Source: Sinomonas susongensis
GTDB lineage: Bacteria; Actinomycetota; Actinomycetes; Actinomycetales; Micrococcaceae
DNA: 64,000 bases
NCBI RefSeq assembly: GCF_005877005.1
Contig: NZ_SSNH01000004.1
Coordinates: 62,001 to 126,000, forward strand
Direction of reading: 5' to 3'
Shown here: positions 51,661 through 61,133 of the stretch, piece by piece
Layout of the letters: every line of letters starts with the position of its first letter
Numbering within the stretch: the first letter of the stretch is position 1
Translations under genes and position numbers: made by a program
Notes under the pieces: model-generated
The model's input: only the letters and a program-made list of their open reading frames with translations
Database searches by the model: none
Told to the model about the DNA's origin: nothing

Positions 51661-52752
51661 GAAGTGCACGGGGTCCACGCGGTGGGGCAGCGGCTCGCCG
51701 GCGAGATACTTGCGCAGGTTCTCCGTGAATCTCTCTGCGATGAGACGGTTCTCGGCCGCGCTGAGCGCTGACGTGTGCGGCGAGACCAGAACGTTCGGAT
51801 GGTCCCACAGGGGAGAGCTGGCGGGCAGCGGCTCGGTGGCGAAGACGTCGAGGCAGGCGTAGCCGACGGTGCCCGCCTCGAGGGCATCCAGGAGGGCGTC
51901 CTCGTCGACGACCGTCCCGCGCCCCACGTTGACGAGGGTCGTTCCGGGTCGCATGGCCGCGAACACGTCGCGGCCGATGAGCCGCTCCGTGAACGGTGTC
52001 CCGGGCAGGGTGTTGACGACGGCGTCGGCGCCCGCGACGAGCTCGGGCAGCCGCTCCGCTGTGGCCACCTCGTGGATGCCCTCGATCGGCTCGGCGTTTC
52101 GCTTCGTGCCGCTCACGGTCATTCCGAGGCCGCGCGCGAGCCGTGCCGTCTCGAGGCCGATTTCGCCAAGCCCTGCCACGACGACATGGGAACCGGCTGC
52201 AAGACGGGTCGGGGTGCGGAGTTCAGGCCAGTGCTTCTTGCGCTGGTCCGCGGCAAGTTCAGAGGTCCTCTTGAGGCCGTTGAGGATTCCCATGAGCGCG
52301 AACTCGGCGAGCGGGAGTGCATGCACTCCGGCCGACGTCGTGACGACGACACGTTCGAGGTCCGCCGTCGACACACCGCTTGCCTTGACGGCTCCGCCAG
52401 CCCCAGCGGCCATGGCGTGGACCCACCGCAGCCGCGGGTTCTCGCCGACCACCCGCGCGAAACCCGCTGGCGACTCGTTCGGGAACCCGTAGAGCACGTC
52501 CGCCGAGTTCATGAGCGACCAGTAGCGCTCCTCCGCATGAGGGGAGCGCCGAAAGCCGGGGTCGCCGGAATGGTCTGCGGGGAAACGCTCCGGCGGAAGG
52601 AGATCGGGTTCGTACAGGACCGTGATCTGGGGGTGGGCGACCCGGATGGTCTCGACGAGCTCGGGCTCGAGGGGGACTGCGATGGCCACCTTGAGCGGTT
52701 GGACTTCCTGAGCGGGCGGGGCAGCGACGACGGAGTGTGATTCGGGACTCAT
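51655..52752 (-). CDS. D-2-hydroxyacid dehydrogenase
   Basis: A 365-residue NAD(P)-dependent oxidoreductase. The cofactor motif is VVVAGLGEIGLETARLARGL. The catalytic Arg is in LVNVGRGTVVDEDALL, the Glu in DVFATEPLPASSPLW and the His in VLVSPHTSALS. The substrate could be glyoxylate, hydroxypyruvate or a phosphonate; it cannot be fixed from sequence. ATG 52752 was chosen; the first 18 residues are extra compared with the fold. Confidence 0.9.
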   Translation of the reverse strand: MSPESHSVVAAPPAQEVQPLKVAIAVPLEPELVETIRVAHPQITVLYEPDLLPPERFPADHSGDPGFRRSPHAEERYWSLMNSADVLYGFPNESPAGFARVVGENPRLRWVHAMAAGAGGAVKASGVSTADLERVVVTTSAGVHALPLAEFALMGILNGLKRTSELAADQRKKHWPELRTPTRLAAGSHVVVAGLGEIGLETARLARGLGMTVSGTKRNAEPIEGIHEVATAERLPELVAGADAVVNTLPGTPFTERLIGRDVFAAMRPGTTLVNVGRGTVVDEDALLDALEAGTVGYACLDVFATEPLPASSPLWDHPNVLVSPHTSALSAAENRLIAERFTENLRKYLAGEPLPHRVDPVHFY

Positions 52753-52961
52753 ATGTCCAGTCTACTGAAAGGCGACTAGCATGCTGAACAAGCCTGCTCG
52801 TTCCTTGGCAACGGCGGCAACCTGGGCGAGAAGTTAGGTCCGCCGAAATAGGGTGTCAAGAAACCCCACCGCAGCGAGCGGTCCACTAGCGTAGTCTGCG
52901 GCACTTGGCTGCGGCCGCACCGCGCAGCAACCTGGGCACGGCCCGAGAAACGGAGAGTACA

Positions 52962-54401
52962 TTGTCTGCACAGATCGGCGTCACCGGACTCGCGGTGATG
53001 GGCGCCAACCTCGCCCGCAACCTCGCTCGCAACGGCTACACCGTCGCACTCCACAACCGTTCGGTCGAGAAGACCGACGCCCTGCTCGCCAAGCACGGCG
53101 ACGAGGGAGACTTCGTCCGCACCGAGTCCCTCCAGGAGCTCGTCGACTCGCTCGAGAAGCCCCGCCGCGTGCTCATCATGGTCAAGGCGGGCGGCCCCGT
53201 GGACGCGGTCATCGACCAGCTTGTGCCGCTTCTCGAAGAGGGCGACATCGTCATCGACGCCGGGAACTCCCACTACGAGGACACCCGCCGTCGCGAGGCC
53301 GCGCTGGCCGAGAAGGGCCTCCACTTCGTGGGCGTCGGCGTCTCCGGCGGCGAGGAGGGCGCGCTCAAGGGCCCGTCCATCATGCCCGGCGGCTCCAAGG
53401 AGTCCTACCAGGCGCTCGGCCCGCTGCTCGAGAAGATCGCAGCGAAGGCCGACGACGGCACGCCGTGCTGCGCGTGGATCGGCACCGACGGCGCGGGCCA
53501 CTTCGTGAAGATGGTGCACAACGGCATCGAGTACGCCGACATGCAGGTGATCGGCGAGGCCTACGACCTCCTCCGCGCGGGCGCCGGCATCGAGCCCGCC
53601 GACCAGGCGGCGATCTTCGACGACTGGAACAAGGGCGAGCTCTCCTCGTTCCTCATCGAGATCACGGCCGAGGTCCTTCGCCACGTCGACGCGAAGACGG
53701 GCAAGCCGTTCGTCGACGTGGTCGTGGACGCTGCGGGGCAGAAGGGAACGGGCCGCTGGACCGTCCAGTCGGCGCTCGACCTCGGTTCCCCTGTCTCGGG
53801 CATCGCCGAGTCGGTGTTCGCACGCGGCATCTCCTCCCAGCGAGCACAGCGCGAGATCGCGCAGGAGACGCTCGCCGGCCACGAGGGCGACGTGAGCCTT
53901 CCGGAGAACTTCGTCGAGGACGTGCGCCAGGCGCTCTACGCCTCGAAGCTCGTGAGCTACGCGCAGGGTCTCGACATGCTCTCGGGTGCCGCGAAGGAAT
54001 ACGGCTGGGACCTCAAGCTCGACGAGATCGCGTCGCTGTGGCGCGCAGGCTGCATCATCCGCGCCGAACTCCTCAAGGACATCATGGAGGCGTACAAGGG
54101 CGACGAGAAGCCCGCGAACCTCCTGTTCGCGCCGGCCTTCGTCAAGTCCGTCGGCGACGCCGTGCCGGCCTGGCGCCGCGTCGTCGCCACCGCGGTGCAG
54201 CTCGGCATCCCCGTGCCCGTCTTCTCCTCCTCGCTCGCGTACTACGACGGTCTGCGCCGCAAGCGCCTCCCGGCCGCCGTCATCCAGGGCCAGCGGGACC
54301 TCTTCGGCGCCCACACGTATCAGCGGGTGGACACTGAGGGCACGTTCCACACGCTCTGGGGCGAGGACCGCTCAGAGGTGTCGGCAGTCGACACGCACTG
54401 A
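52962..54401 (+). CDS. gnd: 6-phosphogluconate dehydrogenase, decarboxylating
   Basis: It converts 6-phosphogluconate to ribulose 5-phosphate with NADPH and CO2. It has 479 residues. The N-terminal dinucleotide site IGVTGLAVMGANLARNLARN, the substrate block VGVGVSGGEEGALKGPSIMPGG, KMVHNGIEYADMQ and the C-terminal RAGCIIRAELL are intact. TTG 52962 follows GGAGAG. Together with zwf it makes oxidative pentose phosphate NADPH. Confidence 0.96.
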   Translation: MSAQIGVTGLAVMGANLARNLARNGYTVALHNRSVEKTDALLAKHGDEGDFVRTESLQELVDSLEKPRRVLIMVKAGGPVDAVIDQLVPLLEEGDIVIDAGNSHYEDTRRREAALAEKGLHFVGVGVSGGEEGALKGPSIMPGGSKESYQALGPLLEKIAAKADDGTPCCAWIGTDGAGHFVKMVHNGIEYADMQVIGEAYDLLRAGAGIEPADQAAIFDDWNKGELSSFLIEITAEVLRHVDAKTGKPFVDVVVDAAGQKGTGRWTVQSALDLGSPVSGIAESVFARGISSQRAQREIAQETLAGHEGDVSLPENFVEDVRQALYASKLVSYAQGLDMLSGAAKEYGWDLKLDEIASLWRAGCIIRAELLKDIMEAYKGDEKPANLLFAPAFVKSVGDAVPAWRRVVATAVQLGIPVPVFSSSLAYYDGLRRKRLPAAVIQGQRDLFGAHTYQRVDTEGTFHTLWGEDRSEVSAVDTH

Positions 54402-54448
54402 CCCCGGGCAACTTGCGCGCCCCACGTGTCGGGCGCCTGACGGCACCA

Positions 54449-54496
54449 GACGACGACGGCGCCGCCCACCTCGCGTGGGCGGCGCCGTCGTCGTCT
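54449..54496. terminator. Very strong bidirectional terminator
   Basis: CGACGACGGCGCCGCCCAC and its perfect complement form a 19-bp stem with a 5-base loop, with GA/TC flanks extending it. It separates the convergent gnd and phosphatase genes and belongs to the GACGACGGCG family. Confidence 0.9.
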
Positions 54497-54521
54497 GTCC
54501 GATGCTCCAGACGCGCTTTAG

Positions 54522-56129
54522 CTAGCGGTGGGCGTCCGAGCGGGGACGGCGCAGCGTGAAGGTCTCGAACACCTCGAGTCCTCCGCCGACGCCGGTCACG
54601 TTGTAGTAGGTGACCTTCATGGTCGTCTCCCCGCCGGGCACGCCGGGATCGACCTCGAAGGCGCCGAAGCCATACGACTTCGCCGCGTCCCGGACTGCGG
54701 ACCACGGGGCTGGCTCGTGCACGTAGACCGGCGTCCGGTGCCCCGTGCTCGGGTCCGGCTGGGCCGAGACGGAGACGATCACGCGGCACTCGGGCGGCGT
54801 GAAGAGGAGCTGGTTCGACGGCGCGGACGTCCCACCGCCGCCGAGGATCATGTGGACGGTGCCCTGCGTGGTGTCGACGCTCTGGGTCCCCTTGGCAGCG
54901 GGGATGGGAGTCAGGGTCTGGTTGGCCTGCTGGCCCCGGATCGGGTGCGAACGCTCGTAGTGGTGCTCGTGGCCGCACACGACGAGGTCCACCCCGTACC
55001 TGTCGAACAGCGGGACCCATTCCTGCCGGACGCCGAGGTCTGCGCCGTTGAAGTTGTTCGCCGTGCTGATCGCGACCTGGTGCATGCACACGACGATCCA
55101 ATCGACGTCGCGGCTCGCCCGCGCTGCCTTCAGCTCGCTCTCGAGCCACGCCTTCTGGGCGCCCTTCGAGTATCCGCGGACGTAGGAGTTGCCGCCGTCC
55201 TGGTAGCAGATGTCGTCGTTCGCCAGTGAGATGACGCGCACCGCGCCGACCGTGAAGCTGTACCAGAGGCCGCGGGTCACGTCGGTCTGGCCACCGGCTT
55301 CGGGAACCTCGAAGTAGGTCTGGTAGGCCGCGTAGCCGATGGAGCCGTTCCCGAGCTCGTTCTCGTGGTTTCCCGCGGACGGCATCCACGGACGGTTCCG
55401 TGCGCTGCGGGAGTTGTTGGCCCAGAAGTCCCACCAGGTCCGGATGCGGTCGGTAGCGAGGTTCGCGTAGCAGAGGTCGCCGTTGAAGAGATGGAACATT
55501 GGCTGGACACGCTCGACGCCGCCGGTCGTGTCCCCCGCGGCGGGGGAGCCCAAGTTGTCGTTGACCCAGGTGGTGCTTCCGGGCTGCTGCTTCCCCAGGG
55601 TCGGGGTGCCCTGGTCGCCGAAGCTCGTGAACGTCACGCGGGCCCGGCCGCGTGGACCGGTCGTGAAGGTCCCGAATTCGGGGGTGGCGCCGGCGTGAAC
55701 TGCTGCGTAGAGGTAGCCGGTCGAAGCGTGGAGCCCATCGAGGGCTGCGTGATGCGTGTAGACGGTGCGCCCGGACTTGGCGTCGACGTAGCTCTTGGTC
55801 ACCGCGGCAACGGCCGCGTTGAAGTTGCCGTGCCCGTCGCCGAGGAGAACGCGCGCGTCGGCGACGGGCTGCAGCGTGTGCCACGAGACCACGACCACGC
55901 TCGACGCGTCGGCGCCGAACTGGAGGTGGAGGCCATCGACAGCGGGGACGGAGGCGGCGTCGGACGCCGAGAGGGACCCGGGGAGGTCCTTGTTCGAGCC
56001 CTGCGGCGTGCCGGGTGCGGCGTCCGCAGGGGCGGCGATGGCGGTTGAGCCGGCGGCCGCGGCGAGGCCCGCGCCGATGAGCAGGCGACGGCGCGTGACG
56101 GGGGAGTTTTCAGGAGGCGTCGTGGTCAT
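54522..56129 (-). CDS. Tat-exported purple-acid-type metallophosphatase
   Basis: A 535-residue secreted protein. The N-terminus TRRRLLIGAGLAAAAGSTAI is a twin-arginine signal followed by an Ala-rich cleavage region. A fibronectin-III-like N-terminal domain (LQFGADASSVVVVSWHT) precedes a calcineurin-like metallophosphatase domain: FTSFGDQG, FNGDLCYAN, PSAGNHENE, VVCMHQVA and VCGHEHHYERSHP give the two-metal ligands. The C-terminal beta domain ends RRPRSDAHR. It probably scavenges phosphate from esters outside the cell. Confidence 0.9.
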   Translation of the reverse strand: MTTTPPENSPVTRRRLLIGAGLAAAAGSTAIAAPADAAPGTPQGSNKDLPGSLSASDAASVPAVDGLHLQFGADASSVVVVSWHTLQPVADARVLLGDGHGNFNAAVAAVTKSYVDAKSGRTVYTHHAALDGLHASTGYLYAAVHAGATPEFGTFTTGPRGRARVTFTSFGDQGTPTLGKQQPGSTTWVNDNLGSPAAGDTTGGVERVQPMFHLFNGDLCYANLATDRIRTWWDFWANNSRSARNRPWMPSAGNHENELGNGSIGYAAYQTYFEVPEAGGQTDVTRGLWYSFTVGAVRVISLANDDICYQDGGNSYVRGYSKGAQKAWLESELKAARASRDVDWIVVCMHQVAISTANNFNGADLGVRQEWVPLFDRYGVDLVVCGHEHHYERSHPIRGQQANQTLTPIPAAKGTQSVDTTQGTVHMILGGGGTSAPSNQLLFTPPECRVIVSVSAQPDPSTGHRTPVYVHEPAPWSAVRDAAKSYGFGAFEVDPGVPGGETTMKVTYYNVTGVGGGLEVFETFTLRRPRSDAHR

Positions 56130-56229
56130 GGGGCAACCATGCCCGCCTCAGTCCGCCAGCTAGCCAAGCCCGAGTGAACCCGGGGTGCACGCCCGGAGAA
56201 ACCTCATCCGCTCAGAGGCGCCCGACTGG

Positions 56230-56817
56230 TCAGATGTAGTAGTACTCCGCGGGGTCGACCGCCGGCTTCGTCTCCTTGACGGCGTCCCGGTGGCGCCACG
56301 TCGCGGGGATCCCGGTGACGATCGAGTTCGGGGGAGCGTCCTTCACCACCACGGCGTTCGCGCCGACGGCACTGCCGTGGCCGATGGTGATCGGTCCGAG
56401 CACCTTGGCTCCCGCCCCGATCGTGACACCGTCGCCGATCGTGGGGTGGCGCTTGACCTTGGCGAGCGAGCGCCCGCCAAGGGTCACGCCGTGGTAGATC
56501 ATCACGTCGTCGCCGATCTCGGACGTTTCCCCGATGACGACTCCCATGCCGTGGTCGATGAAGAATCGACGGCCGATGGTGGCGCCCGGGTGGATCTCGA
56601 TCCCGGTGAGGAATCGACCGGCCTGGGAGAGGAGGCGCGCCGGGAAGCGGAGCTCGGGCTTCTGCCACAACCGATGGGTCACGCGGTGGATCCAGATGGC
56701 GTGAAGCCCGGAGTAGGCGAGGAAGTTCTCGACGTTCCCGCGGGCTGCGGGGTCGTGGGCCCGGGCGGACTCGAGGTCCTCCCGGAGCCGCGCGAAGGTG
56801 CGTTTGATCAGAGACAC
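56230..56817 (-). CDS. cysE: Serine O-acetyltransferase
   Basis: It makes O-acetylserine from serine and acetyl-CoA, the substrate of CysK. It has 195 residues from GTG 56817 (RBS GAAAGAAG). The left-handed beta-helix hexapeptides include [20 protein letters not shown], with active-site Asp-His, [20 protein letters not shown] and [20 protein letters not shown]. It is the short actinobacterial form. It lies 38 bases downstream of cysK on the same strand. Confidence 0.95.
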   Translation of the reverse strand: MSLIKRTFARLREDLESARAHDPAARGNVENFLAYSGLHAIWIHRVTHRLWQKPELRFPARLLSQAGRFLTGIEIHPGATIGRRFFIDHGMGVVIGETSEIGDDVMIYHGVTLGGRSLAKVKRHPTIGDGVTIGAGAKVLGPITIGHGSAVGANAVVVKDAPPNSIVTGIPATWRHRDAVKETKPAVDPAEYYYI

Positions 56818-56855
56818 AGACTTCTTTCTACCGCAGCCCGCCGGAAGGGGCGACT

Positions 56856-57788
56856 TTAGCCGCGGATGTCGTCGAAGAGGACAGTCGAGACGTAGCGCTC
56901 GCCGAAGTCGGGGACGACGACGACGATGAGCTTGCCGGCGTTCTCGGGCCGCTTCGCGAGCTCGAGGGCGCCCCACACGGCAGCACCCGAGGAGATGCCG
57001 CCCAGGATGCCTTCCTGGGTCGCGAGGGCGCGGGCCGTCGCGACGGAGTCCTCGAGGCTCGCGTCGAGCACCTCGTCATAGACGTCCCGGTCGAGAACCT
57101 CCGGTACGAAGTTCGCCCCGAGGCCCTGGATCTTGTGCGGCCCGGGTGAGCCGCCGTTGAGGATCGCCGAGTCCTTCGGCTCGACGGCCACGATCTGGAC
57201 GCCGGGCTTGCGCTCCTTGAGGAGCTGGCCGACACCCGTGATGGTGCCGCCCGTGCCGACGCCGCCGACGAAGATGTCGATCTTGCCGTCGGTGTCGTTC
57301 CAGACCTCTTCGCCCGTGGTCGCCCGGTGGATGGCGGGGTTCGCGGGGTTCGCGAACTGCTGTGCCCAGATCGAGTTCTCAGTGTTGGCGACGATCTCCT
57401 GTGCCTTCTCGACCGCTCCGCGCATCCCCTCGGATCCGGGCGTCAGGACGATCTCGGCGCCGTAGGCGCGGAGCAGAACGCGACGCTCGGTCGACATTGT
57501 CTCCGGCATCGTGAGGACGACCTTGTAGCCGCGGGCAGCGCCGACGAGCGCGAGCGCGATGCCCGTGTTGCCGGACGTTCCCTCGACGATCGTGCCCCCG
57601 GGCTTGAGTGCCCCTGCCTTCTCGGCAGCGTCGACGATGGCGACGCCGATGCGGTCCTTGACGCTGTTGGCCGGGTTGTAGAACTCGAGCTTGGCCGCGA
57701 CGTCCGCGCCAAGGCCCTCCGTGAGGCGGTTGAGCCGGACGAGGGGCGTGTTGCCGACCAGCTGGGTGACGTCATCGTAGATGCGCAT
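56856..57788 (-). CDS. cysK: O-acetylserine sulfhydrylase (cysteine synthase A)
   Basis: A PLP enzyme that makes cysteine from O-acetylserine and sulfide. It has 310 residues. The PLP Lys is in [34 protein letters not shown] and the C-terminal [12 protein letters not shown] complete the fold. ATG 57788 ([19 protein letters not shown]) follows AAGGAAC. CysE and CysK form the cysteine synthase complex, in keeping with the cysK-cysE operon. Confidence 0.96.
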   Translation of the reverse strand: MRIYDDVTQLVGNTPLVRLNRLTEGLGADVAAKLEFYNPANSVKDRIGVAIVDAAEKAGALKPGGTIVEGTSGNTGIALALVGAARGYKVVLTMPETMSTERRVLLRAYGAEIVLTPGSEGMRGAVEKAQEIVANTENSIWAQQFANPANPAIHRATTGEEVWNDTDGKIDIFVGGVGTGGTITGVGQLLKERKPGVQIVAVEPKDSAILNGGSPGPHKIQGLGANFVPEVLDRDVYDEVLDASLEDSVATARALATQEGILGGISSGAAVWGALELAKRPENAGKLIVVVVPDFGERYVSTVLFDDIRG

Positions 57789-57877
57789 GTGTTCCTTCTT
57801 GTCGATTCGGGGCGCGTTCAATCCAGGCAGCGCGTGGGGCTGGCCGCGCTCAGCCTAGCCATGCCCCTAAATGAGAG

Positions 57878-58402
57878 CTAGGCGTCAAGCCATGCCGAGT
57901 AATATTTCCGCGCCTTGGCAAGCTTCGGATTGATGATGACGCTGCAGTAGCCCGCATCCGGGTTCTTGGCGTAGTAGTCCTGGTGGAATTCCTCGGCGGG
58001 GTAGAAGGTGCTCGCGCGAGTGACCTCGGTGACGATGGGACGGTCCCACAGGGGCTGATTCCGTTCGATCGCCTCCTCGAACAGGACCTTCTCCTCGTCG
58101 TCCACGTAGAACATCGAAGACCGGTACTGCGTGCCCACGTCGTAGCCCTGCCGATTGAGCGTGGTCGGATCGTGCATTGCGAAGAACATGTCGAGCACGG
58201 TTTCGGCGGGGATGACCGTTTCGTCGAACGTCACGGCCACCACCTCCGCGTGTCCGGTCATGCCGCTGCACACGCTGTAGTAGTCGGGATTGGGCAGCTC
58301 GCCGCCCGTGTAGCCCGAGACGACGGACGTCACACCCCGGGTCTTCCGGTAGAGGGCGTCGAGGCACCAGAAGCATCCGCCGCCCAGAATGAAGGTCTTC
58401 AT
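57878..58402 (-). CDS. msrA: Peptide methionine sulfoxide reductase MsrA
   Basis: It reduces methionine S-sulfoxide in damaged proteins. It has 174 residues. The catalytic Cys is in FILGGGCFWCLDALYR. GYTGGELPNPDYYSVCSGMT, GHAEVV and the YYAKNPDAGYCSVIINPKLA tail with a candidate resolving Cys are typical. ATG 58402 gives the usual N-terminus MKTFILGGGCFWC. It is divergent from the Nif3-family gene, 54 bases away. Confidence 0.95.
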   Translation of the reverse strand: MKTFILGGGCFWCLDALYRKTRGVTSVVSGYTGGELPNPDYYSVCSGMTGHAEVVAVTFDETVIPAETVLDMFFAMHDPTTLNRQGYDVGTQYRSSMFYVDDEEKVLFEEAIERNQPLWDRPIVTEVTRASTFYPAEEFHQDYYAKNPDAGYCSVIINPKLAKARKYYSAWLDA

Positions 58403-58456
58403 GCTGCCTACAATGTCCGGGACGAGCGGAAGATTCCCGAGAGAGGGCCGGGTCTG

Positions 58457-59533
58457 GTGGCTGAGGAGAGCGGTACGGGGCAGAGCACTGGATCTGAGAC
58501 GCCTGGCGACGAGGTCCTCGCGCAGGAGAAACGTCCTGAGCAGGCTCCAGAGAAGCCGGCCGATCAGGCGCCGGGAGAGCGGGCGCCCGGCGAGGCTGCC
58601 GACGATCAGGCCGCGGGCGACGCCGCCGGAGAACAGACCGCGGGCGAGGCTGCCGATGATCAGGCCGCGGACGACGCCGAGGCCCCGGCTTCCGTGCCGA
58701 CCCTCGCCAAAGTGCTCCTCGCCGTCGAGGAACTCTGGCCCGAGTCGCTCGCCGAAGGGTGGGACGCCGTCGGGCTCGTGACTGGCCACCCCGCCCAGGA
58801 GGTGACGAAGGTCCTCTTTGCGGTGGACCCGGTCCTCGAAGTCATCGAAGAGGCCGTGACATGGGGAGCCGACCTCCTGATCACCCACCACCCCCTGCTG
58901 CTGCGCGGCGTCCATTCCGTCGCCGCCAACACCCCGAAGGGACGCGCGGTTCACCGGCTCATCGAGTCCGGCACCGCGCTCCTGACCGTGCACACGAACG
59001 GCGACAGCGCCGTCGGCGGCGTCTCGGACGTGCTCGCCGACGCCCTGGGACTCGAGAATGTGGAGCCCCTCACGAAGGCGGAGAACGGCCTCCCGGAGGA
59101 GGGCATCGGCCGGGTTGGGGAGCTCCCAGAGGTCACGAGCCTCGCCGACTTCGCCGGTACGCTCTTCGGAATCCTCCCCACGGTTGCCGGGGGAGTACGG
59201 GTCTCGGGCGACCGCGACGGACTCGTGCGCCGCGTGGCGCTGTGCGGGGGCGCGGGAGACAGCCTGTTCGAGAGCGTCCGTGCCGCGGGGGCCGACGTCT
59301 ATGTGACCGGGGACCTGAGGCACCATCCCGCTTCGGAGGCGCGCGAATCCAGCCCGGACGGCCGCCCCTACCTGATCGACGTGAGCCACTTCGCGAGCGA
59401 GTGGCTGTGGCTCCCTGCCGCTGCCCAGGCGCTCGACAACGTGCTCCACGACCAGGGCCACAACGTGGACATCCGCGTCTCCACGGTCAACACCGACCCG
59501 TGGGACTTCATCCTCACGCCGGGCGAGGGATAG
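58457..59533 (+). CDS. Nif3/YbgI family metal-binding protein with a repetitive N-terminal extension
   Basis: A protein of 358 residues from GTG 58457. Residues about 75-355 form the Nif3-like dinuclear-metal protein (TLAKVLLAVEELWPESLAEGWDAVGL, LLITHHPLLLRGVHSV, VHTNGDSAVGGVSDVLADAL, DVSHFASEWLWLPA). It is often annotated as GTP cyclohydrolase I type 2, without firm proof of activity. The first 75 residues are an Ala/Asp/Glu/Gln-rich low-complexity extension with an internal repeat (GEAADDQAAGDA and GEAADDQAADDA). It is followed by the coiled-coil zinc-ribbon-type gene, a conserved pairing. Confidence 0.85.
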   Translation: MAEESGTGQSTGSETPGDEVLAQEKRPEQAPEKPADQAPGERAPGEAADDQAAGDAAGEQTAGEAADDQAADDAEAPASVPTLAKVLLAVEELWPESLAEGWDAVGLVTGHPAQEVTKVLFAVDPVLEVIEEAVTWGADLLITHHPLLLRGVHSVAANTPKGRAVHRLIESGTALLTVHTNGDSAVGGVSDVLADALGLENVEPLTKAENGLPEEGIGRVGELPEVTSLADFAGTLFGILPTVAGGVRVSGDRDGLVRRVALCGGAGDSLFESVRAAGADVYVTGDLRHHPASEARESSPDGRPYLIDVSHFASEWLWLPAAAQALDNVLHDQGHNVDIRVSTVNTDPWDFILTPGEG

Positions 59534-59577
59534 AGTCGCAGCCACGAGCGGCACGCTCGATCCCGCTAGGAGGAACT

Positions 59578-60312
59578 ATGCCCAAGGCCCCCGCCGCAGA
59601 ACAGCTCAAGCTGCTCGACCTCCAGGCGCTCGACGCGAAGCTCCACTCCTTGGACCTGCGCAGACAGGCGCTCAACGCCGACCCTCGGCTCGCGCCGACT
59701 GCGGAGGAACTGGCCGCGGCCTCGCGCGCAGCGCGTGAAGCGGATCTCGCCGTCGAGGCGGCGCAGGCAGAGCTCGTCACGGTCGAACAGAACGTCGAGC
59801 AGGTCAGCACCCGGATCGAGAAGGACGAGGCGCGGCTCTATGCGGGGGGCCTCTCGAAGGACCTCCAGGCGCTCCAGCACGACATCGAGGGGCTCTCCGC
59901 GCGCCGCTCGGCCCTCGAGGACGCCGAGCTCGAGGTCCTCGAGCGGCTCGACGGGCTGCGAGCGCAGCAGGCCGCTGCGGCCGCCGAGCTTGCGCGGGTC
60001 CAGGCGGCGAGTGCCGCGCTCCGGAGCGAGCTCGACGCCCAGCTCGCTGCAGTCGCCGAGGAGCGCTCGCACGTCGCCGCCGAGCGGTCCGAGGTGGCGG
60101 GAAGGATCGAGCCAGGGCTCGTCGAGGTCTACGAGAAGACGCTCGCCAAACGGGGCGTCGGAGCCGCGCGCCTGTTCCATGGCACATCGGAGGGATCGGG
60201 CATGTCCCTCAGCCCGGGTGATCTGGCAGCCATCCGTGGGGCCGCCGAGGACGATATCGTCTTCTGCCCCGACTCCGGCTGCATCCTCGTGCGCTCGCCC
60301 GAATGGAGCTGA
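59578..60312 (+). CDS. Coiled-coil protein of the C4-type zinc ribbon family (DUF164), cysteines largely lost
   Basis: A 244-residue protein. Residues about 5-175 are a long antiparallel coiled coil (LKLLDLQALDAKLHSLDLRR and onward, with YAGGLSKDLQALQHDIEGL). The C-terminal region keeps the family position but reads LFHGTSEGSGMSLSPGDL and FCPDSGCILVRSPEWS. The first CxxC pair is absent, and the second is spaced C-x4-C. Zinc binding is therefore doubtful. AGGAGG precedes ATG 59578. It is co-transcribed with the Nif3-family gene; its role is unknown. Confidence 0.82.
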   Translation: MPKAPAAEQLKLLDLQALDAKLHSLDLRRQALNADPRLAPTAEELAAASRAAREADLAVEAAQAELVTVEQNVEQVSTRIEKDEARLYAGGLSKDLQALQHDIEGLSARRSALEDAELEVLERLDGLRAQQAAAAAELARVQAASAALRSELDAQLAAVAEERSHVAAERSEVAGRIEPGLVEVYEKTLAKRGVGAARLFHGTSEGSGMSLSPGDLAAIRGAAEDDIVFCPDSGCILVRSPEWS

Positions 60313-61080
60313 TCACCCCTCGAGGATGAGCGCGAGCGAGGCCGGCTTCCGGCCAGTGCTCCCTTCGCGCAGCTCAGCGTTCCAGCGTTCGCGCGCGGCC
60401 GCCAGAAGCGCCTGCGGCGTCCCGGGGGTCCGCCCCCTGCGCGTGAGCAGATGGCGCACGAACTCGCCCCGATGATGCTTTGCGAAGTGGCTCACCACGG
60501 TCCGCTTGCCGTTCCGCTCAGTGAGGACATCGACCGTGACGGTCCGGGCTGGCGGGGGAGCGTAGGCAGCTGCATAGGTGCTCGAGCGGCAGTCGACGAT
60601 GAGGCCGTCCGAGGCGCGTTCCTCGAGCGCCTCCGCGAGGAGCGGCTTCCAGAAGGAGGCGAGCCGCCCGAGGCCGGGAAGCGCCGTCGCCATCGAGAGG
60701 CGGTAGGCAGGGACGAGGTCGGCGAAGCCCACGGCTCCCCACAGGGCTGAGACGACGACGATGGCGGCGTCGGCCTTCCGACGCTGGGCCGGGGTGAGCG
60801 AGGCGTAGTCGAGCGCCTCGTACAGGACGCCCGAGTACACCCGGTGCGCGGGGGCCGCGGGCTCGGCATGGAGCCGCCGGTTGCGGTCGACGTCGTCCGC
60901 CAGCGAGGCGCCGACGCCTAGGACGTCGAGCGCGTCGTGGCGCCCGCTCACCTCTGCAAGGCTCTCCATGACCTGTTTGCGGGCCACCTCGAGGGAGGGG
61001 AAGCTCAGCGCGGAGAGGTCGACGGGGGCTCCGCCCGGCGCGGGGGTCTTGCCTTCGGAGGGCGGGAGGAGGATGAGCAC
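60313..61080 (-). CDS. yaaA: YaaA/DUF328 family peroxide-stress protein
   Basis: A 255-residue protein. MLILLPPSEGKTPAPGGAPV, the RVYSGVLYEALDYASLTPAQ segment, SALWGAVGFADLVPAYRLSM and VVSHFAKHHRGEFVRHLLTR identify the family. In Escherichia coli YaaA lowers free iron and limits DNA damage under peroxide. The start is GTG at 61080, and it is divergent from rnpB. The stop is immediately next to that of the convergent zinc-ribbon-type gene (60312/60313). Confidence 0.92.
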   Translation of the reverse strand: MLILLPPSEGKTPAPGGAPVDLSALSFPSLEVARKQVMESLAEVSGRHDALDVLGVGASLADDVDRNRRLHAEPAAPAHRVYSGVLYEALDYASLTPAQRRKADAAIVVVSALWGAVGFADLVPAYRLSMATALPGLGRLASFWKPLLAEALEERASDGLIVDCRSSTYAAAYAPPPARTVTVDVLTERNGKRTVVSHFAKHHRGEFVRHLLTRRGRTPGTPQALLAAARERWNAELREGSTGRKPASLALILEG

Positions 61081-61120
61081 CTCGGAATCCTACCCGCGAG
61101 GCCCGGGAGGCAGGGGCCGG

Positions 61121-61126
61121 TACAAT
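61121..61126 (+). promoter_or_regulatory. -10 element of rnpB
   Basis: TACAAT, followed by ATTCG, lies 8 bases ahead of the inferred RNA start at 61134. No convincing -35 is visible in the GC-rich sequence upstream. Confidence 0.6.
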
Positions 61127-61133
61127 ATTCGGG

